A stretch of DNA of 64,000 nt from Streptomyces sp. NBC_00335 (GTDB taxonomy: Bacteria > Actinomycetota > Actinomycetes > Streptomycetales > Streptomycetaceae), in contig NZ_CP108006.1 of the NCBI RefSeq assembly GCF_036127095.1, positions 6,873,501-6,937,500 on the forward strand, written 5' to 3'. The position numbers and the translations under genes are program-made. Position 1 is the first letter of the stretch, and the number at the start of each line of letters is the position of its first letter. The notes under the pieces are model-generated. The model searched no databases. It was not told where the DNA came from and was given only the letters and a program-made list of their open reading frames with translations. Of the stretch, positions 1-9,025 are shown piece after piece.

Positions 1-366
1 GTGACCTTTGTCACCCGCAAAGACCCCTTCGCACCACTGCGCGCCCTCCCAACCCACCCCTTGTGTCCCCATTGATCAGCACCTGACCGAATCTGCGCAC
101 CGCCCCGCGCACACCCCGGGTCAACTCCCGCAACGGAGCGACAACACCCCCGATCCACACGGTTCAAGCCACCCCTCCGCAGGCCACTAATGTCGATCCG
201 GGCACTGCGCCGCACCTCAGCCGTCCCGGACACACACCCCTGTTCCGGAACCGCGTGGACCGATCGTCACACCACCGGCCCGATCGTTCCGCCCAGAACG
301 GGCGACCGTCGCAATGCCCTCCACACCAGCTTTGAACAAGTGCCGGGTCGAGGGAGTACTTCCAGC
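1..366. other. Leading intergenic stretch
   Basis: No gene with a credible start or protein-like composition is seen here. Open frames crossing it are short and rich in Pro/His/Thr, as expected from chance in GC-rich DNA. The stretch presumably holds the promoter of the lipoprotein gene that follows. A small inverted repeat (GTGAC/GTCAC) sits at the very edge, bases 1-14, and may be cut by the window boundary. Confidence 0.5.
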
Positions 367-1971
367 ATGAACCGCAAGACCATGGCGCTGACGGCAGCCG
401 CCGGACTGCTCACCCCCGCACTGACCGCCTGCGGCAGCACCAGCGGAGCAGGAGCCGGATCCGGAGCGATCGTCGTCGGCACCACCGACCGGTTCGAGGC
501 GGCCGAATACGCCCCCGCCCCGCTCGACCCCGCCTACGCCTACGACGCCGGCAGCTGGAACATCCTCCGCCAGACCGTCCAGACCCTGATGCACACCCCG
601 CGCGGCGGCGGCAAGCCCGTCCCCGAAGCAGCCACCGACTGCCGCTTCACCGACACCGGCAACGAGAGCTACCGCTGCGTCCTGCGCCCCGGCCTCACCT
701 TCGCCGACGGAAACCCGCTCACCGCCCAGGACGTCAAGTTCTCCATCGAGCGCGTCCTCGCCATCAAGGACGAGAACGGCCCCTCCTCGCTGCTCTCCAC
801 CATCGACACCGTCGAAACCAAGGGCACCGACACCGTCGTCTTCCACCTGAAGACCGCCGACGCCACCTTCCCGTACAAACTCTCCACCCCCGCCGCCGGC
901 ATCATCAGCTCCAAGAAGTACGACGCCAAGAAGCTCCGCGCGGGCTTCGCCGTCGACGGCTCCGGCCCCTACACCATGAAGGCCGAAGTCAAGGGCAACC
1001 GCCTCGTCCACGCCGTCTTCAGCAAGAACCCGAACTACAAGGGCGATCTGAAGCTCCAGAACGACAAGGCCGAACTGCGCACCTTCGACGACTCCGCCGC
1101 CATGGGCCAAGCCCTGGAACGCGGCACCGTCCACGTGGTCTCCCGCACCCTGTCGCCGGCCCAGATCACCGAGCTCTCCACCAAGCCCCCCAAGGGCATC
1201 AAGCTCGTCCCCCTGCCCGGCCTGGAGATCCGCTACCTCGGCTTCAACACCGACGCCCCCGGAATCAAGGACAAGGCCGTACGCCAAGCCCTCGCCGCCG
1301 CCGTCGACCGCAGGGGCCTCATCGACAAGGTCTACGGCAGGTCCGCGCAGCCCCTGTACTCCCTGGTCCCCACCACCGTGACCGGCCACGGCACCCCGTT
1401 CTTCGACAAGTACGGCGAGGCCAACACCGCCAAGGCCGCCGACCTGCTGAAGGCCGCCGGGATCAAGACCCCGGTCAAGCTGACCCTCAACTACACCAAC
1501 GACCACTACGGCGACGCCACCGCGGCCGAGTTCGAAGCCCTCAAGACCCAGCTGAACTCCACCCAGCTCTTCGACATCACCGTCCAGGGCGCCGACTGGG
1601 CCGACTTCAGGCCCGCCCAGAAGAAGGGCGACTACGCCGCCTACGGCCTCGGCTGGTTCCCCGACTACCCCGACGCCGACAACTTCCTCGCCCCGTTCCT
1701 GGAGCAGGACAACTTCCTGGGCACGCCGTACGCCAACACCAAGGTGCGCACCAAGCTCATCCCCGAATCGCGCCGCGCCATCGACCGCGGCGTCGCCGGT
1801 CCGGCGATCACGGAGATGCAGGACATCGTCGCCGAGGACGTCCCCGTCCTGCCCCTGTGGCAGGGCAAGCAGTACGTCGCCGCACGCGACGGCATCACCG
1901 GAGTGGAGTGGTCGGTCAACGCCATCTCCGACCTCCAGCTGTGGGAACTCGGCCGCGGCGTCAGCGGCTGA
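367..1971 (+). CDS. ABC transporter substrate-binding lipoprotein, peptide family 5
   Basis: This 534-residue protein is a solute-binding lipoprotein of the oligopeptide/nickel family (SBP_bac_5), which captures peptides or similar solutes outside the membrane. The ATG at 367 starts a lipoprotein signal (MNRK, hydrophobic stretch, lipobox LTAC with Cys22). The open frame extends upstream to 190, but that part is not signal-like. Family features include the LRPGLTFADGNPLTAQDVKFS segment near residue 120 and a C-terminal LPLWQGKQYVA segment. It is followed 125 bases on by a clear paralogue with the same segments, but no permease or ATPase gene is in view. Substrate is not predictable from sequence alone. 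Confidence 0.9.
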   Translation: MNRKTMALTAAAGLLTPALTACGSTSGAGAGSGAIVVGTTDRFEAAEYAPAPLDPAYAYDAGSWNILRQTVQTLMHTPRGGGKPVPEAATDCRFTDTGNESYRCVLRPGLTFADGNPLTAQDVKFSIERVLAIKDENGPSSLLSTIDTVETKGTDTVVFHLKTADATFPYKLSTPAAGIISSKKYDAKKLRAGFAVDGSGPYTMKAEVKGNRLVHAVFSKNPNYKGDLKLQNDKAELRTFDDSAAMGQALERGTVHVVSRTLSPAQITELSTKPPKGIKLVPLPGLEIRYLGFNTDAPGIKDKAVRQALAAAVDRRGLIDKVYGRSAQPLYSLVPTTVTGHGTPFFDKYGEANTAKAADLLKAAGIKTPVKLTLNYTNDHYGDATAAEFEALKTQLNSTQLFDITVQGADWADFRPAQKKGDYAAYGLGWFPDYPDADNFLAPFLEQDNFLGTPYANTKVRTKLIPESRRAIDRGVAGPAITEMQDIVAEDVPVLPLWQGKQYVAARDGITGVEWSVNAISDLQLWELGRGVSG

Positions 1972-2096
1972 CACCCCGGCACCGGGCCCCGGCCCCACGC
2001 CGGCCCAGCCCCACCCCCGGCCCGTGACCCCACCACGGGCCGCAACACCAGCCAGACAGAACCAGACGAGCCAGTGAGACTGAGAAGGACGTTCGC

Positions 2097-3677
2097 GTGA
2101 AGACACGGAACCAGTGGTTGGCCGCCCCGCTCGGAGCGGTCACCGCCGCCGCGCTGCTCAGCGGCTGCGGTGCGACGGACGGCTCCACCGCCGGCAGCGC
2201 CAAGGGCGTCGTCATGGGCATATCCGACAAGGTGAAGGCCACCGACCCGGCCTCGGGCTACGACCCGGGCTCCTGGCTGCTCTTCAACAACGTCTTCCAG
2301 TCCCTGCTCAACTTCCCCAAGGGCGGCACCACCCCCGAACCCGACGCCGCAGAGGCCTGCGGGTTCGAGGGCAGCGGGAGCACGACCTACGTGTGCACCC
2401 TGCGCGGCGGCCTGAAGTTCAGCAACGGCAACGCCCTCACCTCCAAGGACGTCAAGCACTCCTTCGAGCGCACGCTCAAGATCAACGACGAGAACGGCCC
2501 CGCCGTCATGCTCGCGTCGATCGGCACCATCGACACCCCCGACGACAAGACGGTGGTCTTCCACCTCAAGGCCCCCGACGCGACCTTCCCCAGCAAGATC
2601 GCATCCGGTGCGGGCTCCATCGTCGACCACACCGAGTACCCCGCGGACAAACTCCGCACCGACGGCAAGGCCTTCGGCTCCGGCGTCTACAAGCTGGACT
2701 CGATCAACGACAAGAGCGCCTCCTTCTCCGTCAGCGACACCTACAGCGGCAAGGCCAAGCCGAAGAACAGCGGCGTCACCATGAAGTTCTTCAACGAGGA
2801 CCAGGCCGCCCTCAAGAAGGTCCTCGAAAGCGGAGACGTCGACTTCGCCTTCCGCGGCCTCGCCGCCAAGGACATCGCCGGCCTCGCCTCCCAGGCCGGA
2901 GACCAGAAGGTCGAGGTCATCCAGGGCGCCGGCGCCGAAGTCGAACACCTCGTCTTCAACACCAACGACCCCGTCGCCGGAAAGCTCCCCGTCCGCAAGG
3001 CCATCGCCTACCTCGTGGACCGCGAAGCCCTCGTCAAAGAGGTCTACGACGGCACCGCCACCCCGCTCTACTCCATCGTCCCGGCCGGCATCGCCTCCCA
3101 CACCACCCCCTTCTTCGACCGCTACGGCGGCACCCCCCAGCCCGAGAAGGCCAAGGCCACCCTCCGCGCCGCCGGCATCAAGGACAAGGTGAAGATCACC
3201 CTGTACTCGACGCCCTCCCGCTACGGCCCCTCGACCGACGAGGAATTCCACCTCATCGCCAAGCAGCTCAACGACAGCGGCCTCTTCGAAGCCGACGTCA
3301 AGTCCGTCGAGTTCGAGCAGTACGAGAAGGACATCCAGGCCGGCAAGTACGGCGTCTACGTCAAGGGCTGGGTCCCCGACTACCCCGACGCCGACAACTT
3401 CACGCAGCCCTTCTTCGGCCCCGACAACGTCCTGCACAACAACTACGACAACAAGGAGATCACCGGGACGATCATCCCGGCGACCTCCGCGAAGTCCGAC
3501 CGCAGCACCGCCGGCAACGACTACGCCCGCCTCCAGGACATCGTCGCCGAGGAGATTCCGATCCTCCCGCTCTGGCAGGGCAAGCAGTACGCCGTCACCC
3601 GCCCCAACGTGACCGGCCTGCAGTGGTCCCTCGACGCCTCCACCGTCTTCCGCTTCTGGGAGATCAGCAAGGGCTGA
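2097..3677 (+). CDS. ABC transporter substrate-binding lipoprotein, paralogue of the preceding gene
   Basis: This 526-residue family 5 solute-binding lipoprotein starts at GTG 2097, preceded by a purine-rich AGAAGGA site. The signal ends in lipobox LSGC with Cys24. It shares long blocks with the preceding protein, including KDVKHSFERTLKINDENGP, VPDYPDADNF and LPLWQGKQYAV, so the pair arose by tandem duplication. Divergence is greatest in the middle, where ligand contacts usually lie, which suggests different but related substrates. No transporter membrane subunits are adjacent, so the pair may share a permease encoded elsewhere. A strong hairpin follows the stop codon. Confidence 0.92.
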   Translation: MKTRNQWLAAPLGAVTAAALLSGCGATDGSTAGSAKGVVMGISDKVKATDPASGYDPGSWLLFNNVFQSLLNFPKGGTTPEPDAAEACGFEGSGSTTYVCTLRGGLKFSNGNALTSKDVKHSFERTLKINDENGPAVMLASIGTIDTPDDKTVVFHLKAPDATFPSKIASGAGSIVDHTEYPADKLRTDGKAFGSGVYKLDSINDKSASFSVSDTYSGKAKPKNSGVTMKFFNEDQAALKKVLESGDVDFAFRGLAAKDIAGLASQAGDQKVEVIQGAGAEVEHLVFNTNDPVAGKLPVRKAIAYLVDREALVKEVYDGTATPLYSIVPAGIASHTTPFFDRYGGTPQPEKAKATLRAAGIKDKVKITLYSTPSRYGPSTDEEFHLIAKQLNDSGLFEADVKSVEFEQYEKDIQAGKYGVYVKGWVPDYPDADNFTQPFFGPDNVLHNNYDNKEITGTIIPATSAKSDRSTAGNDYARLQDIVAEEIPILPLWQGKQYAVTRPNVTGLQWSLDASTVFRFWEISKG

Positions 3678-3702
3678 GCCCCCAGGGGCAACCACAACGG
3701 CA

Positions 3703-3739
3703 ACGGGCCCGCCTCCGCACCCAGCGGAAGCGGGCCCGT
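3703..3739. terminator. Hairpin terminator between convergent genes
   Basis: A perfect 10-bp stem (ACGGGCCCGC at 3703-3712 with its complement at 3730-3739) continues inward as TCCGC/GCGGA after one mismatch. It lies between the substrate-binding protein gene and the convergent response regulator, so it can serve both strands. There is no T-tract, which is usual for streptomycete terminators. Confidence 0.7.
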
Positions 3740-3780
3740 ACCCGTACCTGCGACCTCGACGACAGCGGCCCCGGGGCCGC

Positions 3781-4455
3781 CTACTGACCGGCCCCCGGAC
3801 GCACCAGACCGCTCTCGTACGCGTACACCGCGGCCTGCACCCGGTCCCGCAGACCCAGCTTCGTCAGCACATGACCCACATGCGTCTTCACCGTCGTCTC
3901 GCTCACGAACAGATCCGCCGCGATCTCCGCGTTCGACAACCCACGGGCCACCAGCTTCAGCACCTCGACCTCACGCTCCGTCAACGAGGCGATCATGTCC
4001 GGAACGCTGTCCTCACCCGACGGCAGATGCCCCGCGTACTTGTCCAGCAACCGCCGCGTGATGCTCGGCGCCAGCATCGCCTCGCCACCCGCCACCACCC
4101 GGATCGCCTGCACCAGCTCCGCCGCCGGCGCATCCTTCAGCAAGAACCCACTGGCCCCCGCCCGCAGCGCCTCCACCACGTACTCGTCCAGATCGAACGT
4201 CGTCAGCACCAGCACCTTCGCCGGACCGTCCCGCCCCGGACCCGTGATCTGCCGCGTCGCCTCCACCCCGTCCATCCGCGGCATCCGGATGTCCATCAGC
4301 ACCACGTCGGGCTGCAGCGCCCGCACCTGGTCCAACGCCTGCAGACCGTCCCCGGCCTCACCGACCACCGCCACATCCTCTTCGGCCTCCAGGATCATCC
4401 GGAAACCGGTACGCAGCAGCGGCTGATCGTCGACCAGCAGTACGCGGATCGCCAC
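3781..4455 (-). CDS. NarL/FixJ-family response regulator
   Basis: This 224-residue protein has a receiver domain (residues 3-120) and a LuxR-type HTH (about 155-220). Asp55 in VVLMDIRMP is the predicted phosphoacceptor; Asp9/Asp10 and Lys107 (FLLKD) complete the acidic pocket. The HTH reads LTEREVEVLKLVARGLSNAEIA. I chose GTG 4455 because GAGGTAG lies 8 bases upstream and VAIRVLLVDDQ matches family N-termini. An in-frame ATG at 4530 would add 25 residues made of DAPDAPDE-type repeats that look like untranslated leader. No sensor kinase is adjacent, so the cognate partner is unknown. Confidence 0.92.
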   Translation of the reverse strand: MAIRVLLVDDQPLLRTGFRMILEAEEDVAVVGEAGDGLQALDQVRALQPDVVLMDIRMPRMDGVEATRQITGPGRDGPAKVLVLTTFDLDEYVVEALRAGASGFLLKDAPAAELVQAIRVVAGGEAMLAPSITRRLLDKYAGHLPSGEDSVPDMIASLTEREVEVLKLVARGLSNAEIAADLFVSETTVKTHVGHVLTKLGLRDRVQAAVYAYESGLVRPGAGQ

Positions 4456-4470
4456 GGGGTCTACCTCGTA

Positions 4471-4506
4471 TTCATCGGGTGCATCGGGTGCATCGAGTTC
4501 ATCGGG
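4471..4506. repeat. Four tandem 9-bp repeats
   Basis: Four consecutive nonamers occur in register: TTCATCGGG, TGCATCGGG, TGCATCGAG, TTCATCGGG. They lie in the 93-base gap between the RecB-like nuclease gene and the response regulator, just upstream of the regulator's ribosome-binding site on the minus strand. Confidence 0.8.
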
Positions 4507-4548
4507 ACAGCAACGGGAAACCCCGCCCATTCTGCCCTGACCCCAAGA

Positions 4549-5466
4549 TCAGGACTCGCCCCGCCCGGCGGACGGCAGCGCCAGCGGATACACCGGGGGA
4601 GTACCACCGAACTCCGGACACACCGCCTGATGATCACACCAGCCGCACAGCTTCGACTGCCGCGGCCGCCAGTCACCCGTCTCCGTCGCCTCACGGATCG
4701 CCTCCCACAGCGCCAGCAGCTTGCGCTCCATCCGCTCCAGATCCTCGATCACCGGGTCGTACGTGATCACGTCCCCACTGCCCAGATACACCAGCTGCAG
4801 CCGCCGCGGCACCACCCGCTTCAGCCGCCACACCACCAGCGCGTAGAACTTCATCTGGAACAGCGCACCCTCCGCATACTCCGGCCGCGGCGCCTTCCCC
4901 GTCTTGTAATCGACGATCCGCACCTCACCCGTCGGCGCCACGTCCACCCGGTCGATGATCCCGCGCAGCCGAAGCCCCGACTCCAGCTCCGTCTCCACGA
5001 AGAACTCCCGCTCCACCGGCTCCAGCCGCGTCGGGTCCTCCAACGTGAACCACCGGTCCACCAACGACTCGGCCTCACCCAGCCAGCGCGTCAGCCCCGC
5101 CCCGTCGTCACCCGCCGGGAACAGCTCCGTCAGCTCCGGCTTCGACTCCAGCAGCCGGTCCCACTGCCCCGGGATCAACGCCTTCGCCCGCGGCGCCGTC
5201 CGCTCCTCGGCAGGGTGATCGAAGAGCCGCTCCAGCACCGCGTGCACCAGCGTCCCCCGCGTCGCCGCCGCACTCGGCTTCTCCGGCAACTTGTCGATCA
5301 CCCGGAACCGGTACAGCAACGGACACCGCATGAAGTCGCTCGCCCGCGAAGGCGACAGCGAAGAAGGAGCCACGGCCACCGCTTGCGCGGGCACACCACC
5401 GGGCACGGGACTGGGTACGGGACCGGTCACTGCATCGTCCGGATCGCCACCGGGGCTCGTCGTCAT
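4549..5466 (-). CDS. RecB-family PD-(D/E)XK exonuclease with Fe-S cysteines
   Basis: This 305-residue protein belongs to the RecB/AddB-like nuclease family (PDDEXK_1), associated with DNA repair. The core reads GIIDRVDVAPTGEVRIVDYKTGK, giving the Asp and Asp-x-Lys metal-binding motif. Four cysteines suit a 4Fe-4S staple: one in DFMRCPLLYRF near the N-terminus and CGWCDHQAVC near the C-terminus. Start ATG 5466 (MTTSPGG) is the best choice, since upstream frame extension is Arg/Cys-rich and not conserved-looking. A homologous nuclease gene flanks trmI near the proteasome locus of Mycobacterium tuberculosis. It is divergent from the site-2 protease gene. Confidence 0.9.
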   Translation of the reverse strand: MTTSPGGDPDDAVTGPVPSPVPGGVPAQAVAVAPSSLSPSRASDFMRCPLLYRFRVIDKLPEKPSAAATRGTLVHAVLERLFDHPAEERTAPRAKALIPGQWDRLLESKPELTELFPAGDDGAGLTRWLGEAESLVDRWFTLEDPTRLEPVEREFFVETELESGLRLRGIIDRVDVAPTGEVRIVDYKTGKAPRPEYAEGALFQMKFYALVVWRLKRVVPRRLQLVYLGSGDVITYDPVIEDLERMERKLLALWEAIREATETGDWRPRQSKLCGWCDHQAVCPEFGGTPPVYPLALPSAGRGES

Positions 5467-5642
5467 AGACAAAACCCTACGACCCGCCACCGACAGCACG
5501 CGCATACCATCGACGCCGACCCCCCTCGCACTGCATGATCGGAGCATCACACCGCGCAACGGCGCACCCCGACACCACGGGAAAAAGACACCAGAACCAC
5601 CGGCGCACCACCGCACCGGACAGCAGCGAACGAAGGACAACC

Positions 5643-6842
5643 GTGGCAGACACCGACGAAACCGGCGAGCGCGCGGGCCGGCGCTCAGGACCGGGCGGCG
5701 GACTCCTCATGGGCCGCCCCTTCGGCGTGCCCGTCTACGTCTCGCCCAGCTGGTTCCTCGTCGCCGCCCTCATCACCTGGGTCTTCGGCGACCAGCTCGA
5801 CCGGATCCTGCCCGACCTCGGCACCCTGCGCTACCTCGTGGCCCTCTTCTTCGCCGTCGCCTTCTACGCCTCGGTCCTCGTCCACGAACTCGCCCACACC
5901 ATCGCCGCCCTCCGCTTCAAACTCCCCGTACGCCGCATCCAGCTCCAGTTCTTCGGCGGCGTCTCCGAGATCGAGAAGGAATCCGAAACCCCCGGCCGCG
6001 AATTCGTCCTCGCATTCGTCGGCCCCCTCCTCTCCCTCCTCCTCGCCGGCGCCTTCTACCTCGGCATGAAAACCGTCGAACCCGCCAGCGTCCCCGGCGT
6101 CCTCCTCGCCGGCCTCATGATCTCCAACCTCCTCGTCGCCGCCTTCAACCTCCTCCCCGGCCTCCCCCTCGACGGCGGCCGCATGCTCCGCGCCGTCATC
6201 TGGGGCATCACCGGCAAACCCATGACCGGCACCATCGCCGCCGCCTGGGCCGGCCGCGCCCTCGCCGTCGCCGTCCTCCTCGGCCTGCCCCTCCTGAACT
6301 ACACCGGGACCATCGGCAACCCCACCGACGACATCGGCGGCATGGACACCGTCATGGACGCCCTCCTCGCCGCGATCCTCGCCGGCATCATCTGGACCGG
6401 CGCCGGCAACAGCCTCCGCGTCGCCCGCCTGCGCGAACACCTCCCGGAACTCCACGCACGCAAACTCACCCGCCGCGCCATCCCCGTCGAGAACGCCACC
6501 CCCCTCTCCGAAGCCCTCCGCCGCGCCAACGAAGCAGGCGCCCGCGCCCTCGTCATCGTCGACGGACTCGGAGACCCCACCGGCATCGTCCGCGAGAGCG
6601 CCATCGCCTCCGTCCCCGAACACCGCCGCCCCTGGGTCGCCGCCGGCACCCTCGCCCAAGACCTCACCGACGGCATGAAGGTTTCCGCGGACCTCACCGG
6701 CGAAGAACTCCTCGACCACCTCCGCACCACCCCCGCCACCGAATACCTCGTCCTGCAGACCGACGGCGCGATCTACGGAGTCCTCTCCACCCTCGACGTC
6801 GAAAAGGCCTTCGTGAAGGCCATGGCGCGGCCCCAGTCCTGA
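5643..6842 (+). CDS. Site-2 protease (peptidase M50) with tandem CBS domains
   Basis: This 399-residue multi-pass membrane zinc metalloprotease resembles Rip3-type intramembrane proteases. Residues 81-85 form the zinc site HELAH within a hydrophobic segment. The second motif NLLPGLPLDGGR (169-180) supplies the third ligand, Asp177. Membrane segments lie around 33-50, 62-82, 122-142, 152-170 and 200-220. Residues from about 255 form a CBS pair likely to bind adenosyl ligands and gate the protease. GTG 5643 has an AAGGA site upstream. It ends 18 bases before trmI and is probably co-transcribed with it. The usual substrates are membrane-bound anti-sigma factors, but none is identified here. Confidence 0.93.
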   Translation: MADTDETGERAGRRSGPGGGLLMGRPFGVPVYVSPSWFLVAALITWVFGDQLDRILPDLGTLRYLVALFFAVAFYASVLVHELAHTIAALRFKLPVRRIQLQFFGGVSEIEKESETPGREFVLAFVGPLLSLLLAGAFYLGMKTVEPASVPGVLLAGLMISNLLVAAFNLLPGLPLDGGRMLRAVIWGITGKPMTGTIAAAWAGRALAVAVLLGLPLLNYTGTIGNPTDDIGGMDTVMDALLAAILAGIIWTGAGNSLRVARLREHLPELHARKLTRRAIPVENATPLSEALRRANEAGARALVIVDGLGDPTGIVRESAIASVPEHRRPWVAAGTLAQDLTDGMKVSADLTGEELLDHLRTTPATEYLVLQTDGAIYGVLSTLDVEKAFVKAMARPQS

Positions 6843-6860
6843 AGCCAATACACTGGTCAC

Positions 6861-7826
6861 ATGTCCGAACCGACCGGTGCCGCCCGCCGACGCGGGCCCT
6901 TCGAGGTCGGGGACCAGGTACAGCTCACCGACCCCAAGGGCCGCCACTACACGTTCACGCTCGAAGCCGGGAAGAATTTCCACACCCACAAGGGTTCCTT
7001 CCCGCACGACGAGCTGATCGGCTCCCCCGAGGGAAGCGTTGTCCGTACCACGGGCAACGTCGCCTACCTCGCGCTGCGTCCCCTGCTCCCCGACTATGTC
7101 CTGTCCATGCCCCGCGGTGCCGCCGTGGTCTACCCCAAGGACGCGGGCCAGATCCTGGCCTTCGCCGACATCTTCCCCGGCGCCCGCGTCGTCGAAGCAG
7201 GTGTCGGCTCGGGCTCCCTGAGCAGCTTCCTGCTGCGCGCCATCGGCGACCAGGGCATGCTCCACAGCTACGAGCGCCGCCCGGACTTCGCCGAGATCGC
7301 CACGGCCAACGTCGAGCGCTACTTCGGCGGCCCGCACCCCGCGTGGCAGCTGACCGTGGGCGACCTCCAGGACAACCTGTCCGACACGGACGTCGACCGC
7401 GTGATCCTCGACATGCTCGCCCCCTGGGAGTGCCTGGAGGCCGTCTCCAAGGCGCTGGTCCCCGGCGGCATCCTCTGCTGCTACGTGGCCACCACCACCC
7501 AGCTCTCCCGGACCGTCGAATCCATCCGCGAGTTCGGCTGCTACGCCGAACCGCAGCCCTGGGAATCGATGATCCGCAACTGGCACGTCGAGGGCCTGGC
7601 CGTCCGCCCGGACCACCGCATGATCGGCCACACCGGCTTCCTCGTCACCGCCCGCCGCCTCGCCGACGGCGTCGAGCCGCCCATGCGCCGCCGCCGCCCC
7701 TCCAAGGGCGCCTACGGCGAGGACTACGACGGCCCCGGCAGCCAGTCCGCGGCCAAGACCGCGGAGACCACCGCCACCGCCACGGCCGCCGCCGACACCA
7801 CCGCCGACACCGGCGACGGCGCCTGA
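6861..7826 (+). CDS. trmI: tRNA (adenine-58-N1)-methyltransferase TrmI
   Basis: TrmI methylates N1 of A58 in the T-loop of tRNAs with S-adenosylmethionine, as a homotetramer. The protein has 321 residues. An N-terminal beta domain (GPFEVGDQVQLTDPKGRHY) precedes a Rossmann fold with the SAM loop VVEAGVGSGSLSSFLL and motif VILDMLAPWE. A C-terminal Ala/Thr-rich tail of about 40 residues is low-complexity and probably disordered. Position next to a RecB-like nuclease and upstream of the proteasome genes matches the arrangement in mycobacteria. A very strong terminator follows. Confidence 0.95.
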   Translation: MSEPTGAARRRGPFEVGDQVQLTDPKGRHYTFTLEAGKNFHTHKGSFPHDELIGSPEGSVVRTTGNVAYLALRPLLPDYVLSMPRGAAVVYPKDAGQILAFADIFPGARVVEAGVGSGSLSSFLLRAIGDQGMLHSYERRPDFAEIATANVERYFGGPHPAWQLTVGDLQDNLSDTDVDRVILDMLAPWECLEAVSKALVPGGILCCYVATTTQLSRTVESIREFGCYAEPQPWESMIRNWHVEGLAVRPDHRMIGHTGFLVTARRLADGVEPPMRRRRPSKGAYGEDYDGPGSQSAAKTAETTATATAAADTTADTGDGA

Positions 7827-7894
7827 GCAGCTGAGGCCCCGAGCGCCTGAGGACCGCCCCGCCACCCGGCGGGGCGACCCGCACCACCAACACG

Positions 7895-7950
7895 AAGACG
7901 CTGTGCCGCAGTTCCCCGGAACAACCGGGAACTGCGGCACAGCGTCTTTT
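7895..7950 (+). terminator. Rho-independent terminator after trmI
   Basis: A perfect 22-bp stem (7895-7916 with 7927-7948) closes a 10-base loop and runs into TTTT at 7947-7950. This is one of the longest perfect intrinsic terminators in the window and separates trmI from the following small exported protein gene. Confidence 0.95.
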
Positions 7951-8073
7951 CGTTGCCCTACGGGACGGACCCGCGCCGGCACCCCGGCCGGCCCGGACCC
8001 ACCCGTTCCACCCCGGTGTGAGGTGTGGCACGATGCTGGCTCCCCGTCACCCTTCGCACAGGAGACACCCCGC

Positions 8074-8700
8074 GTGCCGCACAGCCCCGCCGAGCCGGCG
8101 CCGAGCACCCCCACCCCGGCGCACCACCGGGCCCGGCCCGTCCACTGGCTCGCCACGGCCTCGGCTCTGGCCGCCGTCATAGCCGGCGCCGGACTCCTGC
8201 AGCCCGCCCCGGCCACCGGAGCCTCCGCGCAGCCGGTACGCCCCGCGACCCCCGCAAGCCCGCAGAGCCCCGTGAGCGGCCCCGAGGCGGCCGCCCCCGA
8301 CGCGCACGCGGTCGCGTACCCACTGGACTGCAAGGGCGCCCCACAAGCCGTCACGGCCACCGCCGAAGGCGACCTCGACGGCGACGGCCGCCCCGAAACC
8401 GTGGCCGCCGTCCGCTGCGACGCCGGCTCGGGCACCCCGCCGCACGCCATCTACGTCCTCGCGCAGGACACCGCGAAAGCCGCGAAGCCCCGCGTCGTCG
8501 CCACACTCCTCGAAGCCGGCCGCAAGCAGACCGCGACCGACCTCACCATCCGCGACGGGCTCGTCACCGCGACCCTCCTCGGGTACTCATCGCCCGAAGT
8601 GCCCCGCTACAGCCCCGACACCGAGCAGCTCGCCAAGTGGCGCTGGACCGGCGGAAAATTCCGCCAGGAGCTTACGGATTCGACGCCCACAGGAGTTTGA
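8074..8700 (+). CDS. Exported hypothetical protein
   Basis: This 208-residue protein is not recognised. GTG 8074 is supported by AGGAGA 8 bases upstream; the frame opens further upstream, but inside the trmI terminator. Residues 28-50 (VHWLATASALAAVIAGAGLL) form a signal or membrane anchor, followed by an Ala/Pro-rich linker. The segment EGDLDGDGRPETVAAVRC looks like an FG-GAP/VCBS-type calcium-binding loop. The rest resembles a small secreted beta protein ending in SPDTEQLAKWRWTGGKF. It converges on the ferredoxin gene with only four bases between stop codons. A cell-surface role is inferred from the signal only. Confidence 0.75.
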   Translation: MPHSPAEPAPSTPTPAHHRARPVHWLATASALAAVIAGAGLLQPAPATGASAQPVRPATPASPQSPVSGPEAAAPDAHAVAYPLDCKGAPQAVTATAEGDLDGDGRPETVAAVRCDAGSGTPPHAIYVLAQDTAKAAKPRVVATLLEAGRKQTATDLTIRDGLVTATLLGYSSPEVPRYSPDTEQLAKWRWTGGKFRQELTDSTPTGV

Positions 8701-8704
8701 ACCG

Positions 8705-9025
8705 TCACTCCGCGTCGGGACCGAAGACTTCCACCCTGTCCGAAACCCGCCTTACGTGGATGCAATCCCCGGGACATTCCTTCGCGGAATCCACCACGTC
8801 CTGAAGCAGCACCAGCGGAACCGGAGTGGTCGCCCCCGCCTCCACGAGCAACTCGTCCGCAGGGCTCTTCACGTACGCCAGACCATCGATGTCCAGCTCG
8901 AACACCTCCGGTGCGTACTGCACACAGATGCCGTCGCCAGTGCAGAGGTCCTGGTCGATCCAGACCTCGAGCGGCTCTCCGGCCACGCCGGACCCCCCCG
9001 CGGACACCTCCTGCTGCACGGTCAT
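8705..9025 (-). CDS. Ferredoxin, probably 3Fe-4S type
   Basis: This acidic protein of about 106 residues is a small electron carrier of the kind that serves cytochromes P450 and other oxygenases. Cluster ligands appear as CTGDGIC (Cys-x5-Cys) followed by AKECPGDC near the C-terminus. The central residue of a 4Fe pattern is replaced, which suggests a 3Fe-4S cluster. ATG 9025 sits only two bases after AGGAG, while GTG 9019 two codons later has better spacing, so either could be the true start. No P450 or reductase partner is adjacent. It is divergent from arc, and ferredoxin genes at this place are known from other streptomycetes. Confidence 0.9.
   Translation of the reverse strand: MTVQQEVSAGGSGVAGEPLEVWIDQDLCTGDGICVQYAPEVFELDIDGLAYVKSPADELLVEAGATTPVPLVLLQDVVDSAKECPGDCIHVRRVSDRVEVFGPDAE

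Noticed and set aside
8..190. Short frame at the window start
   Set aside because: Pro/His/Ser-rich, no ribosome site and no resemblance to a known protein.
217..2106. Long open frame on the minus strand opposite the first lipoprotein gene
   Set aside because: Gly/Val/Asp-rich composition typical of antisense shadows in GC-rich DNA; the plus-strand gene has signal peptide and family motifs.
5685..8450. 921-codon minus-strand frame across the site-2 protease and trmI
   Set aside because: Low-complexity acidic/Gly composition; both plus-strand genes have catalytic motifs.
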